Assembly (NCBI RefSeq): GCF_019396345.1
Contig: NZ_JAHKRM010000025.1
Location: 1-64,000 of the forward strand
Reading direction: 5' to 3'
Length of the DNA stretch: 64,000 bases
Origin: Nonomuraea guangzhouensis
Lineage (GTDB): Bacteria > Actinomycetota > Actinomycetes > Streptosporangiales > Streptosporangiaceae
Positions 42,729-51,404 of this stretch are shown here, one piece after another. Positions within the stretch are counted from its first letter, which is position 1. The number at the start of each line of letters is the position of its first letter. The position numbers were made by a program, and so were the translations under genes. The notes beneath the pieces were generated by a model. The model did no database searches. It was not told the DNA's origin and saw nothing but the letters and a program-made list of their open reading frames with translations.

Positions 42729-43721
42729 ATGACCACATCTGACTCCAGCGGACGCGGCCGGTGGGCCGCGCTGCTGCTCGCGGTGATCACCCCGATCGTC
42801 GCCGAACTCACCCTGGGCAACCCGCCTCTCAGCCAGATCTGGCTGCTGCTCCTGTGGGTGCCGATCTACGGCGCGGGCACCGTGCTGATCCGCGAGCTGG
42901 TACGGCGGCGCGGCGCCGGCTGGCCCTCGATCCTGCTGCTCGGGGTCGCGTACGGCATCGTCGAGGAGGGCCTGGTGCTGCAGGCGCTCAGCAGCCCCAC
43001 CTTGTACGGCGTCGCCGGCTGGGCTCCCAGGGTGCTGGGGCTGAACAGCGCCTACGCCGAGCTCAACCTGCCCTACCACGCCGTGTTCAGTGTGGCGCTG
43101 CCGATCCTGCTGACCGATCTGATGTTCCCCAGGCTGCGCGACCGGCCGTACCTGAAGGGGACGGGGCTGGTGGTGGCCGGGGTGGTGTTCGTGCTGGGCG
43201 GGGCCTTGCTGCGGTGGAGCGTGGCGGGCTTCATCGACCCCGGCTACCAGGCGCCGGTAGCGGTGGTGGTGGGCTGCCTGGCGGCCGTGGCGCTGCTCAC
43301 GACAGTGGCACTGCGCTTCGTTCCCAACGCGTCCACTCCGGCCGCCATTAGGGGCGCGGCGCCCGGTTCGTGGGCTGTGGGGGTTTTCGGGGGCGTCGTC
43401 GCGTTCGGCTATCTCGCGTTGCTGTTCCCCTTCGGCGGGGCCACGCAGCCCGCCTTCACCCGGGGCGGCTGGGTGGCGGTGCCGATGCTGGCCGCGGCGG
43501 TCCTCGCGGTGGTCGCGGGCCGGCTGGTACGCCGCTGGACGACGGGCGGCGGATGGACGGACCGGCACAGCCTCGCCCTGGCCGGCGGGGCGCTGGTGGC
43601 GCACACCGCTTTCGGGGTGCTGGCCAACGCCGAAACCCTCGCCGACCGGGCCGGACTGACCGCGCTCGGGCTGGTCATGATCGCTCTGCTGGCACTGCTC
43701 AGCCGCCGCATACCGGCGTAG
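42729..43721 (+). CDS. Polytopic membrane protein of unknown function
   Basis: 330 aa from the ATG at 42729, with about eight to nine hydrophobic helices and short loops. A GIVEEGLVLQ segment (about 77-86) recalls the paired-glutamate motif of CPBP/CAAX-type intramembrane proteases. The further Arg and His motifs of that family are not evident, so I do not assign it. It is divergent from the two-component pair, with 153 bp between the starts, and may be controlled by it. Confidence 0.75.
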   Translation: MTTSDSSGRGRWAALLLAVITPIVAELTLGNPPLSQIWLLLLWVPIYGAGTVLIRELVRRRGAGWPSILLLGVAYGIVEEGLVLQALSSPTLYGVAGWAPRVLGLNSAYAELNLPYHAVFSVALPILLTDLMFPRLRDRPYLKGTGLVVAGVVFVLGGALLRWSVAGFIDPGYQAPVAVVVGCLAAVALLTTVALRFVPNASTPAAIRGAAPGSWAVGVFGGVVAFGYLALLFPFGGATQPAFTRGGWVAVPMLAAAVLAVVAGRLVRRWTTGGGWTDRHSLALAGGALVAHTAFGVLANAETLADRAGLTALGLVMIALLALLSRRIPA

Positions 43722-43730
43722 CACTCCCGT

Positions 43731-43744
43731 ACCGTGATCACGGT
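43731..43744. promoter_or_regulatory. 14-bp perfect palindrome upstream of the nitrate reductase gene
   Basis: ACCGTGATCACGGT is self-complementary. It sits 9 bp after the membrane protein stop and about 150 bp before the nitrate reductase start. It could be a regulator site or, less likely, a short terminator stem, since no loop or T run follows. I could not match it to the GlnR consensus. Confidence 0.35.
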
Positions 43745-43896
43745 CGTCAATGGTCGGTACGAACGTGACGCTGCACGTGTGGGGCGGATGGAACCACGCG
43801 AGGGCGGCGGTTGCGACGGCCGCGTAACAAGGTCTTCTTAGGGTGCGATGCGTAAAGTGCCCGTCGTGTCCGGAGCGGCGCCCAGAAGGGGATCAG

Positions 43897-46257
43897 GTGA
43901 CGGCGACCGACCCGCATATCGCCACCTCGGCCGTGAAAACGGTCTGTTCCTACTGCGGCGTAGGCTGTGGGATGGTGCTCGAGGTCGCTCAAGACGCCGC
44001 CGGGCGGCGCCGGGTCGTCAAGGCCTCCGGTGACAAGTCCCACCCCGCCAATTTCGGCCGTCTGTGCACCAAGGGCGCGACCAGCGCCGATCTGCTCGCC
44101 GCCCCCGGTCGGCTGGCCACTGCTCTGACGCGGGCGGATCGAGGTGCCGGACCCGCGCCCACCGATGTGGACGCCGCGATCACGGCGACCGCGCGGCGGC
44201 TACGCGAAATCCTGGACGAGCACGGCCCGGACGCGCTGGCCTTCTACGTGTCGGGCCAGATGACGCTGGAGGCGCAGTACCTGGCCAACAAACTGGCCAA
44301 GGGGTTCGTACGGACCAACCAGATCGAGTCCAACTCCCGGCTGTGCATGGCCAGCGCGGGTAGTGGGTACAAGCTGTCGCTGGGCTCGGACGGCCCGCCC
44401 GGTTCGTACGAGGACTTCGAGCACGCGGACGTCTTCTTCGTCATCGGCGCCAACATGGCCGACTGCCACCCGATCCTGTGGCTGCGGCTGACGCAGCGGG
44501 TGAAGGCGGGCGCCACGCTCATCGTGGTCGATCCCCGGCGTACCGCCACCGCCGCCAAAGCCGACCTCCACCTGCAGATCAAGGCGGGCACCGACCTTGC
44601 CCTGCTCAACGGCCTGCTCCATCTGCTGGTCGAGAACGGGCACGTCGACGAGGGCTTCATCGCGGAGTTCACCGAGGGCTGGGAGGCGATGCCGGCGTTC
44701 CTGCGGGACTACCCGCCCGCGAAGGTCGCCGAGATCACCGGCATTCCGGAGGCCGACATCCGCCGCGCCGCCCAGCTGATCGGCGAGGCGGGCGAGTGGA
44801 TGAGCTGCTGGACGATGGGTCTGAACCAGAGCACACACGGCACCTGGAACACCAACGCGCTGTGCAACCTGCACCTGGCCACCGGCGCGATCTGCCGCCC
44901 GGGCAGCGGCCCGTTCTCCCTCACCGGCCAGCCCAACGCCATGGGCGGGCGCGAGATGGGCTACATGGGTCCGGGCCTGCCCGGGCAGCGCTCGGTGCTG
45001 GTGGAGGAGGACCGCCGCTTCGTCGAGAACCTGTGGGGAATCGCGCCGGGCACGCTGCGCACCGACGTCGGCAAGGGCACCATCGAGATGTTCTCCCGCA
45101 TGGCCGACGGCGAGATCAAGGCGTGCTGGATCATCTGCACCAACCCGGTCGCGTCCGTCGCCAACCGCAAGAGCGTCATCCAGGGGCTGGAAGCCGCCGA
45201 GTTCGTCGTCACCCAGGACGCCTTCGCCGAGACCGAGACCAACGCCTACGCCGACGTGGTGCTCCCCGCCGCGCTGTGGGCCGAGGGCGAAGGAGTGATG
45301 ATCAATTCAGAGCGCGACCTGACCCTGCTGCGACCGGCCGTGGACCCACCAGGCCAGGCACTGCCGGACTGGCAGATCATCGCTCGCGTCGCCTGTGAGA
45401 TGGGCTTCGCCGACGCCTTCGGCTACGGCTGCGCCGAGGAGATCTTCGAGGAGATCAAGCGGGCCTGGAACCCGAAGACCGGCTACGACCTGCGCGGCGT
45501 GACCTACGACCGGCTGCGGGCCGCGCCGGTGCAGTGGCCCAGCGCGTCCGCCGATGGCGGCGACCGCAACCCGATCCGCTACCTCAACGACGGCGTCAGC
45601 CAGGATCTCGCCGAAAGCCCCGACGGCCTCCGGCCCTGGCTGTCCTTCCCGGCTGCGAGCGGCCGGGCGGTGTTCTTCCCGCGCCCGCACCTGCCGGCGG
45701 CGGAGCTGCCCGACGATGACTTCCCCTTCGTCCTGAACACCGGCCGGCTCCAGCACCAGTGGCACACCATGACCAAGACCGGCAAGGTCGCCAAGCTCAA
45801 CAAGCTCAACCCCGGGCCCTTCGTGGAGATCCATCCGCGCGACGCCGGCGCTCTCGGCATCGGCGAGGGCGACGCGGTGCGGGTCGCCTCCCGGCGCGGG
45901 CAGGCAGTGCTGCCCGCCGTCGTCACCGATCGGGTGCGGCCCGGTGACTGCTTCGCACCATTCCACTGGAACGACCTGTTCGGCGAGTACCTCAGCATCA
46001 ACGCCGTGACCAACGACGTGGTCGACCCCATCTCTTTCCAGCCTGAGTTCAAGGTGTGCGCGGTTTCCCTGACCCGGGGCGCGGCCACGCCCAGCGCCAC
46101 AGGTGACGGCGACGACATGGCCGAGCGCCCCGCCACCACGACCGACCCGCCGCGGGCAGCGACCCCGCCGGGCGGCGCCGCCGTGGCGGAGCGGTGCCCT
46201 GACCGCGATCCACCTCGCCCGCATCTCTGGGACGCCGGTGGCCGGCACCCTGCTTGA
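43897..46257 (+). CDS. Assimilatory nitrate reductase catalytic subunit (molybdopterin, NasA/NarB type)
   Basis: 786 aa from the GTG at 43897, with AAGGGG upstream. The 4Fe-4S cysteines are Cys17, Cys20, Cys24 and Cys57. SNSRLCMASAGSGYK gives Cys150 as probable molybdenum ligand, followed by GSDGPPGSYEDFEHAD. The C-terminal dinucleotide-binding domain has the NasA-like HQWHTMTKTGKVAKLNKLNPGPF. The last 65 residues are Pro/Ala/Arg-rich with no domain. Some actinobacterial relatives carry a C-terminal flavodoxin/reductase fusion that is absent here, so a separate electron donor is needed. No nitrite reductase, transporter or electron-transfer gene is adjacent, so it is an orphan. Formate dehydrogenase is excluded by the NasA-type motifs. 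Confidence 0.9.
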   Translation: MTATDPHIATSAVKTVCSYCGVGCGMVLEVAQDAAGRRRVVKASGDKSHPANFGRLCTKGATSADLLAAPGRLATALTRADRGAGPAPTDVDAAITATARRLREILDEHGPDALAFYVSGQMTLEAQYLANKLAKGFVRTNQIESNSRLCMASAGSGYKLSLGSDGPPGSYEDFEHADVFFVIGANMADCHPILWLRLTQRVKAGATLIVVDPRRTATAAKADLHLQIKAGTDLALLNGLLHLLVENGHVDEGFIAEFTEGWEAMPAFLRDYPPAKVAEITGIPEADIRRAAQLIGEAGEWMSCWTMGLNQSTHGTWNTNALCNLHLATGAICRPGSGPFSLTGQPNAMGGREMGYMGPGLPGQRSVLVEEDRRFVENLWGIAPGTLRTDVGKGTIEMFSRMADGEIKACWIICTNPVASVANRKSVIQGLEAAEFVVTQDAFAETETNAYADVVLPAALWAEGEGVMINSERDLTLLRPAVDPPGQALPDWQIIARVACEMGFADAFGYGCAEEIFEEIKRAWNPKTGYDLRGVTYDRLRAAPVQWPSASADGGDRNPIRYLNDGVSQDLAESPDGLRPWLSFPAASGRAVFFPRPHLPAAELPDDDFPFVLNTGRLQHQWHTMTKTGKVAKLNKLNPGPFVEIHPRDAGALGIGEGDAVRVASRRGQAVLPAVVTDRVRPGDCFAPFHWNDLFGEYLSINAVTNDVVDPISFQPEFKVCAVSLTRGAATPSATGDGDDMAERPATTTDPPRAATPPGGAAVAERCPDRDPPRPHLWDAGGRHPA

Positions 46258-46348
46258 CCAGCACGGCCGGCACGCCCTCGGCCAGGCATATCCACTTCCG
46301 ATCGACAGCAGTCTTCCTGGTCATGATCGCCGAGGACGACGGCGCCGG

Positions 46349-48907
46349 TCAGTGGTCGAAGGTGAGACCCGGCGCCTCGGAAAGGGTTTTCGCGTCCGAG
46401 GAGGAGCCGATCTCCAGCCGGAAGGTGCCCGGCTCGACGGCCCAGCGGCCCGCCGCGACGTCCCAGTGCTCGACGGCCCGCCGCCGGACGGTCACCGTCG
46501 CCGCGACCTCCTCGCCGGGCGCGGCGTCGACCGTGGCGAACCCGGCCAGCCAGCGCGGGGAACGCTCGATGGCGCTGTGGGGGCGGCTCGCGTACACCTG
46601 CACGACCTCGCGGCCGGGCCGGTCACCGGTGTTCCGCACCAGGACGGTAACCTCGGCCGTCGCCTCGTCCTGGCGAACCATCGCGGGACCGTACTCCCAG
46701 CTCGTGTAGCCGAGCCCATGACCGAAGGGGAAGAGGGCCTCGACCTCGCCGCGGTAGCCGATCGCCGGCCCCTCGTCATAGGCGAGCACGCCGTCGACCG
46801 GCTGGGTGGCGGCGTGGTCACCCTCCCGGAGCGGCCACGAGGTGGGCAGCCGCCCGCCGGGCTCCACCCGTCCGAGCAGCACGTCGGCCAGCGCGTTGCC
46901 GTACTCCTGCCCCGGGAACCAGGTGAGCAGGACCGCGGCGACCTCGTCGTGCCAGGGCAGCAGGACGGGGGCGCCGGAGTTGACCACGACGATGGTGCGC
47001 GGGTTCGCGGCGGCGACGCGGCGGACGAGCTCGTCCTGCCGCCCCGGCAGGGCCAGGCTCGTCCGGTCGAACCCCTCGCTCTCGACCTCCTCGTTGGTGC
47101 CCACGACCACCACGGCGACGTCGGCGTCGCGGGCCAGCGCGACGGCCCGCTCGATCTCCTCCTCGTCCGTGCCGTGCGGCGTCTCCAGGTTGAGCTGAAG
47201 CGTGGGGCCGGGCATCATGGCCTCCGCCCGGCCGAGATCATGTACCAGCCTGACCTCGACGCTCTCACCCGCCGCGAGCGGTACGGGGTGGGTCCGCTGC
47301 GGCGGCGTCAGCATGCCCTCGACGATGTCGGCGCCCGGCGGCAGCGTGAGCACGACGTCATAGACCTCCTGGCCGGCGACGATGAGCCGGTGACGGCCGA
47401 GCCCCGAGGAGCCGATCAGGTACGTACCCGCCTCCGTGGCCCTGATCATGGCGTGGACCTCGATCGCGGCGAGCCGCTCGCGCGGGACGGCCTCGGGGAA
47501 GGAGCCCATCACCCAGTTGAACGCGCCTCCGTCGCGCGGCTCAACGGCGAGCACGGATCCGGCGCTGTCGAGGTACCGCACCTCAGCGCAGTGACCCGAC
47601 CCGTGGGTGCCGGCGGCCGATCCATCGGGCAGGGCGAGCCAGGGGGCCCGCGCGATCGGCGTGCGGGTGTGTGCGACGACCCCGATGGCGTGCGTCACCT
47701 CGACGCCGTCACCGACCGCGGCCCGCAGACCGTCCAGCGGCGAGACCGTGTACGGCGGGAACACGGTGGCGCTCCCACCCCCCAGAGTCCTGGCCACCTC
47801 CGCGTTGGGCCCCAGGACGGCGACCCGCCGCAACCCGGCGGGGTCGAGCGGCAGCACCCCGCCCTCGTTACGGACCAGCACGAACCCGGCCGCCGCGGCC
47901 GCACGCACCTCCGCCGCGACCCGCTCCTCCGTGTACGCCTCCCCGCTCCTTGGAGCCCCCGCGAAGCCACTGACCTGAGCGGAGTGGGGGGCTACGGGAC
48001 TGCCGCCGGCGCCGGTGCCAGTGTCGGAGGCGGTGTCGGAGGCGGTGTCGGAGGCGGTGTCCAGGGCGCCGACGCGGGCGGCCAGGCGGAGGATTCGCCG
48101 CACCTTCTCGTCCACCTCCGCCTCCGGCACCGCGCCCGCCCGCACCGACGCCACCAGCGCCGCACCCCATGGACCCGACGGCCCGGGCATCACCAGGTCG
48201 AGCGCGGCGTTGGCGGCCGCCTCCGTGGAACTGGTGGCGAACCAGTCGGACATCACGACCCCGTCGAACCCCCACTCGTCCCGCAGGACGTCACGCAGCA
48301 GCGGGTTCTCGGTCATGGTCGCGCCGTTCACCCCGTTGTAGGCGGCCATCACCGCCCATACCTCGCCCTCCCCGACGATCGTCTCGAAGGGCGCCAAATA
48401 GAGCTCGCGGAGCGTCCGTTCGTCCACCCGGGCGTCGAGGCTCATCCGCTGGGTCTCGGAGTCGTTGGCGACGAAGTGCTTGACCGTCGCGCCCACTCCC
48501 CCGCTCTGCACGCCCCGCACGTACGCGACGCCGATCCTGGCGGTCAGCAGCGGGTCCTCGCTGAAGCACTCGAAGTGGCGCCCACCGTACGGTGACCTGT
48601 GCAGGTTGACCGTGGGGGCGAGCAGGACGTCCACGCCCTTGCGCCGCGCCTCGGCCGCCAGCAGGCGGCCGATCGCCTCGACGCGGGTCTCGTCCCAGGT
48701 GGCGGCGAGCGCGGTGGGCGAGGGCACGTTGGCGGAGGTGTCGCGCTCGTCCCAGATCTCGCCACGGACGCCGGCCGGCCCGTCGGAGACGACCAACCGG
48801 CGCAGGCCCACGGCCGGTTCGGGGTGGAGCGACCAGAAGTCGGCGCCGGTGAGCAGCCTCACCTTCTGCTCCAGGGAGAGCGTGGCGACAAGACTTTCCA
48901 GGTTCAT
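46349..48907 (-). CDS. Glycoside hydrolase family 3 beta-glucosidase with PA14 insert
   Basis: 852 aa from the ATG at 48907. The N-terminal barrel has KHFVANDSE (about 143-151) and nucleophile Asp221 (GVVMSDW). A Thr/Ser/Asp-rich linker of 12-bp repeats (near 283-296) precedes the second alpha/beta domain. A PA14-like domain (about 390-530) is inserted in that domain, as in KatG-unrelated GH3 enzymes such as Kluyveromyces and actinobacterial beta-glucosidases. A fibronectin III-like domain ends the protein (GREVVQVYASRP). There is no signal peptide, so it probably hydrolyses imported oligosaccharides or glycosides. The palindrome at 48966-48981 suggests LacI-type control. It is monocistronic. 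Confidence 0.93.
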   Translation of the reverse strand: MNLESLVATLSLEQKVRLLTGADFWSLHPEPAVGLRRLVVSDGPAGVRGEIWDERDTSANVPSPTALAATWDETRVEAIGRLLAAEARRKGVDVLLAPTVNLHRSPYGGRHFECFSEDPLLTARIGVAYVRGVQSGGVGATVKHFVANDSETQRMSLDARVDERTLRELYLAPFETIVGEGEVWAVMAAYNGVNGATMTENPLLRDVLRDEWGFDGVVMSDWFATSSTEAAANAALDLVMPGPSGPWGAALVASVRAGAVPEAEVDEKVRRILRLAARVGALDTASDTASDTASDTGTGAGGSPVAPHSAQVSGFAGAPRSGEAYTEERVAAEVRAAAAAGFVLVRNEGGVLPLDPAGLRRVAVLGPNAEVARTLGGGSATVFPPYTVSPLDGLRAAVGDGVEVTHAIGVVAHTRTPIARAPWLALPDGSAAGTHGSGHCAEVRYLDSAGSVLAVEPRDGGAFNWVMGSFPEAVPRERLAAIEVHAMIRATEAGTYLIGSSGLGRHRLIVAGQEVYDVVLTLPPGADIVEGMLTPPQRTHPVPLAAGESVEVRLVHDLGRAEAMMPGPTLQLNLETPHGTDEEEIERAVALARDADVAVVVVGTNEEVESEGFDRTSLALPGRQDELVRRVAAANPRTIVVVNSGAPVLLPWHDEVAAVLLTWFPGQEYGNALADVLLGRVEPGGRLPTSWPLREGDHAATQPVDGVLAYDEGPAIGYRGEVEALFPFGHGLGYTSWEYGPAMVRQDEATAEVTVLVRNTGDRPGREVVQVYASRPHSAIERSPRWLAGFATVDAAPGEEVAATVTVRRRAVEHWDVAAGRWAVEPGTFRLEIGSSSDAKTLSEAPGLTFDH
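48021..48061. repeat. 12-bp tandem repeat in the GH3 linker
   Basis: GTGTCGGAGGCG occurs three times in tandem (48021-48056) with a partial fourth. On the coding strand it encodes a repeated Asp-Thr-Ala-Ser unit between the two GH3 domains. It is in frame and probably a slippage-prone flexible linker. Confidence 0.85.
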
Positions 48908-48965
48908 GTGGGGGTCCCTGAGCTCGGAGGGCTACGCGGTTCTGTTACTGATACGTAGAAGTGAG

Positions 48966-48981
48966 ACGTTTCCGCAAACGT
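48966..48981. promoter_or_regulatory. LacI-type operator candidate upstream of the beta-glucosidase
   Basis: ACGTTT and AAACGT form a perfect inverted repeat with spacer CCGC, 59 bp before the GH3 start. The layout fits LacI-family sites that control glycosidase genes in actinomycetes. The LacI gene at 55697 or an unlinked one could bind it. The rest of the 153-bp gap shows nothing clear. Confidence 0.55.
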
Positions 48982-49060
48982 AGTCGCAGCCCTCAGGCGA
49001 GCACAAGTGGCCATTGAAACGATTTACATCGCCGCCGCGGCGGCACTCAACCGGTCGCGA

Positions 49061-50416
49061 TCAGCTGCTCGCGGCCGGGATCCCGGCCGGCAGTTCGCGG
49101 CGGGCGCGGAGTGGGGAGAGGAAAACGGGCAGGAAGGCGATCGCCAGAAACACCGCACCCACCCAGAGGGTGACGCGCACGGTGGTCAGCTCGCCGATCA
49201 GGCCCGCCACCGCGGCGCCGATCGCCAGCGCGCCGGTGAGCAGGAAGCGGAAGGTGGCATTCATGCGCCCGAGCAGGCCGTCGGGCGTCATGCCCTGACG
49301 CAGGCTGACACCGAGGACGTTGTCCATGCCCGTCTTGGTCATGGCCAGCAGCCAGCCGGCCCCGGCCAGCCACAGCCCTGGGCCGCGGTCGATGAGCGGT
49401 ATCAGCAGCCCCGCCGGCGCCAGCAGCGGGCCGGCCAGGCCGAGCGTGCGGCCGTGGCCGAGACGCGCGGCGATCGGGCGCGCGCACCGGGCGCCGAGCA
49501 GCAGGCCGGCTCCGCCCGCCGCCCAGAACAGCCCGAGCGCACCCGGCGGCAGCCCCAGCTCGCTGACGAACAGGATGGGCAGCACGGTGTTGACGATCTG
49601 CGAGCCGAGGTTGGTCAGGGTCCCGGTGAGAGCCAGGGCGCGTAGTTCGGCGTTGCCGAGCACGTGCCGCAACCCTTCCGCGATCTGGGCGCCCAGCCGG
49701 GCGGGCGGTTCGGCGGCGGGCGCACCCGCGGTCCGGCGTATCGCACCCAGCCGGGTGGACCGTTCGGCGGCAGACGCGCCCGCGGTGCCGCGCATCGCAC
49801 CCAGCCGGGCGGGCCGTTCAGCGGCAGGCACGCCCGCAGTGCCGCGTATCGCGCCCAACCGCAGGGCCGAGGCCAGGTAGCCGGCCGCCGCGCACGCCAC
49901 TGCCACGGGCGCGGTGAGCAGTTGGACGAGCCCGCCGCCCGCGCCCCGCCCGGCCACGTTGCCGGCCGCGATCAGGGTCATGACAGCGGCATTGGCCTGT
50001 ACGAGGCCGTCCCGGCCGACCAGTTGCGGCAGCACGCTCTGGGAGCCGACGTCGAAGAAGACCGTGGCGCAGCCGGTCAGCAGGACGACGGCGTAGAGCT
50101 GCCCGAACGTGAGGGCGTCCAGCCACCAGGCGATGGGGATGGACGCGAGCAGCCCGGCCCGGGCCAGGTCGGCCAGGATCAGCACGCGGCGGTGGCGCAT
50201 CCTGTCCACCCACGCCCCCGCCGGTAGGCCGATGAGGAGGAAGGCGGCGGTGCTCAACGCGGCCAGTGCCCCCGCCTGACCGGGTCCCGCGTGGAGGGCG
50301 GTCACGGCGATGAGCGGGATGGCGACGTAGCCGATGTTGGTGGCGAGGTGGCTGAGCGCCGTCGCGGTGAACAGGATGCGGAAGTCGGGCGTCCGCCATG
50401 GGGAGCTCGTGATCAC
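49061..50416 (-). CDS. Major facilitator superfamily exporter
   Basis: 451 aa from the GTG at 50416, overlapping the EamA stop (GTGA). Twelve helices are predicted by eye. The MFS loop 2-3 motif is GAWVDRMRHRR (about 67-77), and the DHA-like pattern resembles enterobactin/macrolide exporters (MFS_3). The central cytoplasmic loop contains three 18-residue repeats (RLGA-I/M-R-x-TAG...), encoded by 54-bp DNA repeats. These make the loop much longer than usual. The two transporters are transcribed away from a LysR gene that probably regulates them. Substrate unknown; drug or metabolite efflux is likely. Confidence 0.9.
   Translation of the reverse strand: MITSSPWRTPDFRILFTATALSHLATNIGYVAIPLIAVTALHAGPGQAGALAALSTAAFLLIGLPAGAWVDRMRHRRVLILADLARAGLLASIPIAWWLDALTFGQLYAVVLLTGCATVFFDVGSQSVLPQLVGRDGLVQANAAVMTLIAAGNVAGRGAGGGLVQLLTAPVAVACAAAGYLASALRLGAIRGTAGVPAAERPARLGAMRGTAGASAAERSTRLGAIRRTAGAPAAEPPARLGAQIAEGLRHVLGNAELRALALTGTLTNLGSQIVNTVLPILFVSELGLPPGALGLFWAAGGAGLLLGARCARPIAARLGHGRTLGLAGPLLAPAGLLIPLIDRGPGLWLAGAGWLLAMTKTGMDNVLGVSLRQGMTPDGLLGRMNATFRFLLTGALAIGAAVAGLIGELTTVRVTLWVGAVFLAIAFLPVFLSPLRARRELPAGIPAASS
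49689..49850. repeat. Three tandem 54-bp repeats inside the MFS gene
   Basis: Units at 49689-49742, 49743-49796 and 49797-49850 are near-identical, each starting GC(A/G)CCCAGCCGGG on the plus strand, with a partial fourth copy from 49851. They keep the reading frame and add three 18-residue units to the central cytosolic loop. Confidence 0.92.
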
Positions 50417-51315
50417 TTGACTGGTACGTCCTCTGCGACGGAGGGGCGTCTGCGCCGCTGAACCAGGCCCACACCGGCCAGGACGACCAGCATTCCGGTC
50501 AGGACGCGCAGGTCGAGTCGTTCGTCCAGGACGATCGTCCCCAGCGCGACGGAGACGATCGGCAGGAGGTAGCCGACCGTGGCGGCGTTGGTGGCGCCTT
50601 CGTCGGCGACGAGCCGGTAGCTGAGGTAGAAGGTGATCCCGGTGCTGAAGATGCCGAGCACGACGACGGCCAGCACAGCGGTCGAGTTGGGACGCGTCGC
50701 GGCTGTGCCGGTCGCGGTCAGAGCCGGAACACTCAGCCCGGTCGCGGTGATGAGCTGGGCCGCGGACAGGGCGAGCGGTTCGGTGCCCTGTCCGGTCAGT
50801 TTGCGACTCATGTACGCGAACGCGACGGCATAACTGGCCGACGCCCCGAGCAGGGCGAGCGCTCCCCAGCTCAGCAGGCCGCTCTCGTGCCAGGGCGCGA
50901 AGATCAGCAATGTGCCGGCGAAGCCGATCAGCAGCCCGGCCAGCCGCAGCCGGTGGAGCCCGCGCTCGGTGCCGATGATCAGGCCGATCAGCAGGGACCA
51001 CAACGGGGTGGTCGCGTTCAGCACCCCGGCCACTCCCGAGTCGACGCTCTGCTCCCCGACGGCGTACAGGAAGAACGGCAGTGCGTTGCAGAAGAAGGCG
51101 GCCACGACGAGGCGTCCCCAGGTCGTGCGGTCCCGTGGCAGGCGCTGCCGGGCCAGGCTGGCCAGGCCGAGCAGGACGACCGCGCCGAGCGCGGCGCGGA
51201 TGACGGTGATCTGCGCCGGGGTGAGCCCGTTGTCCAGCGCGAGTTTGATCCACAGAAAGGCCGATCCCCACAGCAGGGCGAGTACGGCCATCCGCGCCGA
51301 CGATCCTCTGGTCAC
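50413..51315 (-). CDS. EamA/DMT family transporter
   Basis: 300 aa from the GTG at 51315, with AAGGGGGG upstream. Ten membrane helices in two EamA repeats (about 5-135 and 150-285). The N-terminal LLWGSAFLWIKLAL and second-half LLPIVSVALGTIVLDERL are typical of RhtA-like drug/metabolite transporters, which export amino acids and related compounds. It is first in a two-gene operon with the MFS exporter and divergent from the LysR gene, 89 bp away. Confidence 0.92.
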   Translation of the reverse strand: MTRGSSARMAVLALLWGSAFLWIKLALDNGLTPAQITVIRAALGAVVLLGLASLARQRLPRDRTTWGRLVVAAFFCNALPFFLYAVGEQSVDSGVAGVLNATTPLWSLLIGLIIGTERGLHRLRLAGLLIGFAGTLLIFAPWHESGLLSWGALALLGASASYAVAFAYMSRKLTGQGTEPLALSAAQLITATGLSVPALTATGTAATRPNSTAVLAVVVLGIFSTGITFYLSYRLVADEGATNAATVGYLLPIVSVALGTIVLDERLDLRVLTGMLVVLAGVGLVQRRRRPSVAEDVPVK

Positions 51316-51391
51316 TGTCGTCCCCCCTTTCCACGAGGAAGGCTGCCTGAAGACCACCTGACAGGACAAGTGAAGATTTGTGGCCAACCTT

Positions 51392-51397
51392 TAAGCT
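51392..51397 (+). promoter_or_regulatory. -10 box for a probably leaderless lysR-type transcript
   Basis: TAAGCT lies 7 nt before the ATG at 51405 with no ribosome-binding sequence, so the mRNA probably begins at the start codon. Confidence 0.4.
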
Positions 51398-51404
51398 GAG
51401 CTAC

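Noticed and set aside
43731..43744. GlnR box upstream of the nitrate reductase
   Set aside because: The palindrome does not match the GTnAC-n6-GAAAC pattern, and no other nearby sequence does so convincingly.
46103..48595. 830-codon plus-strand open frame
   Set aside because: Antisense to the GH3 gene, which has complete catalytic motifs. I also tested it as a frameshifted nitrate reductase tail and found no flavodoxin or reductase motif.
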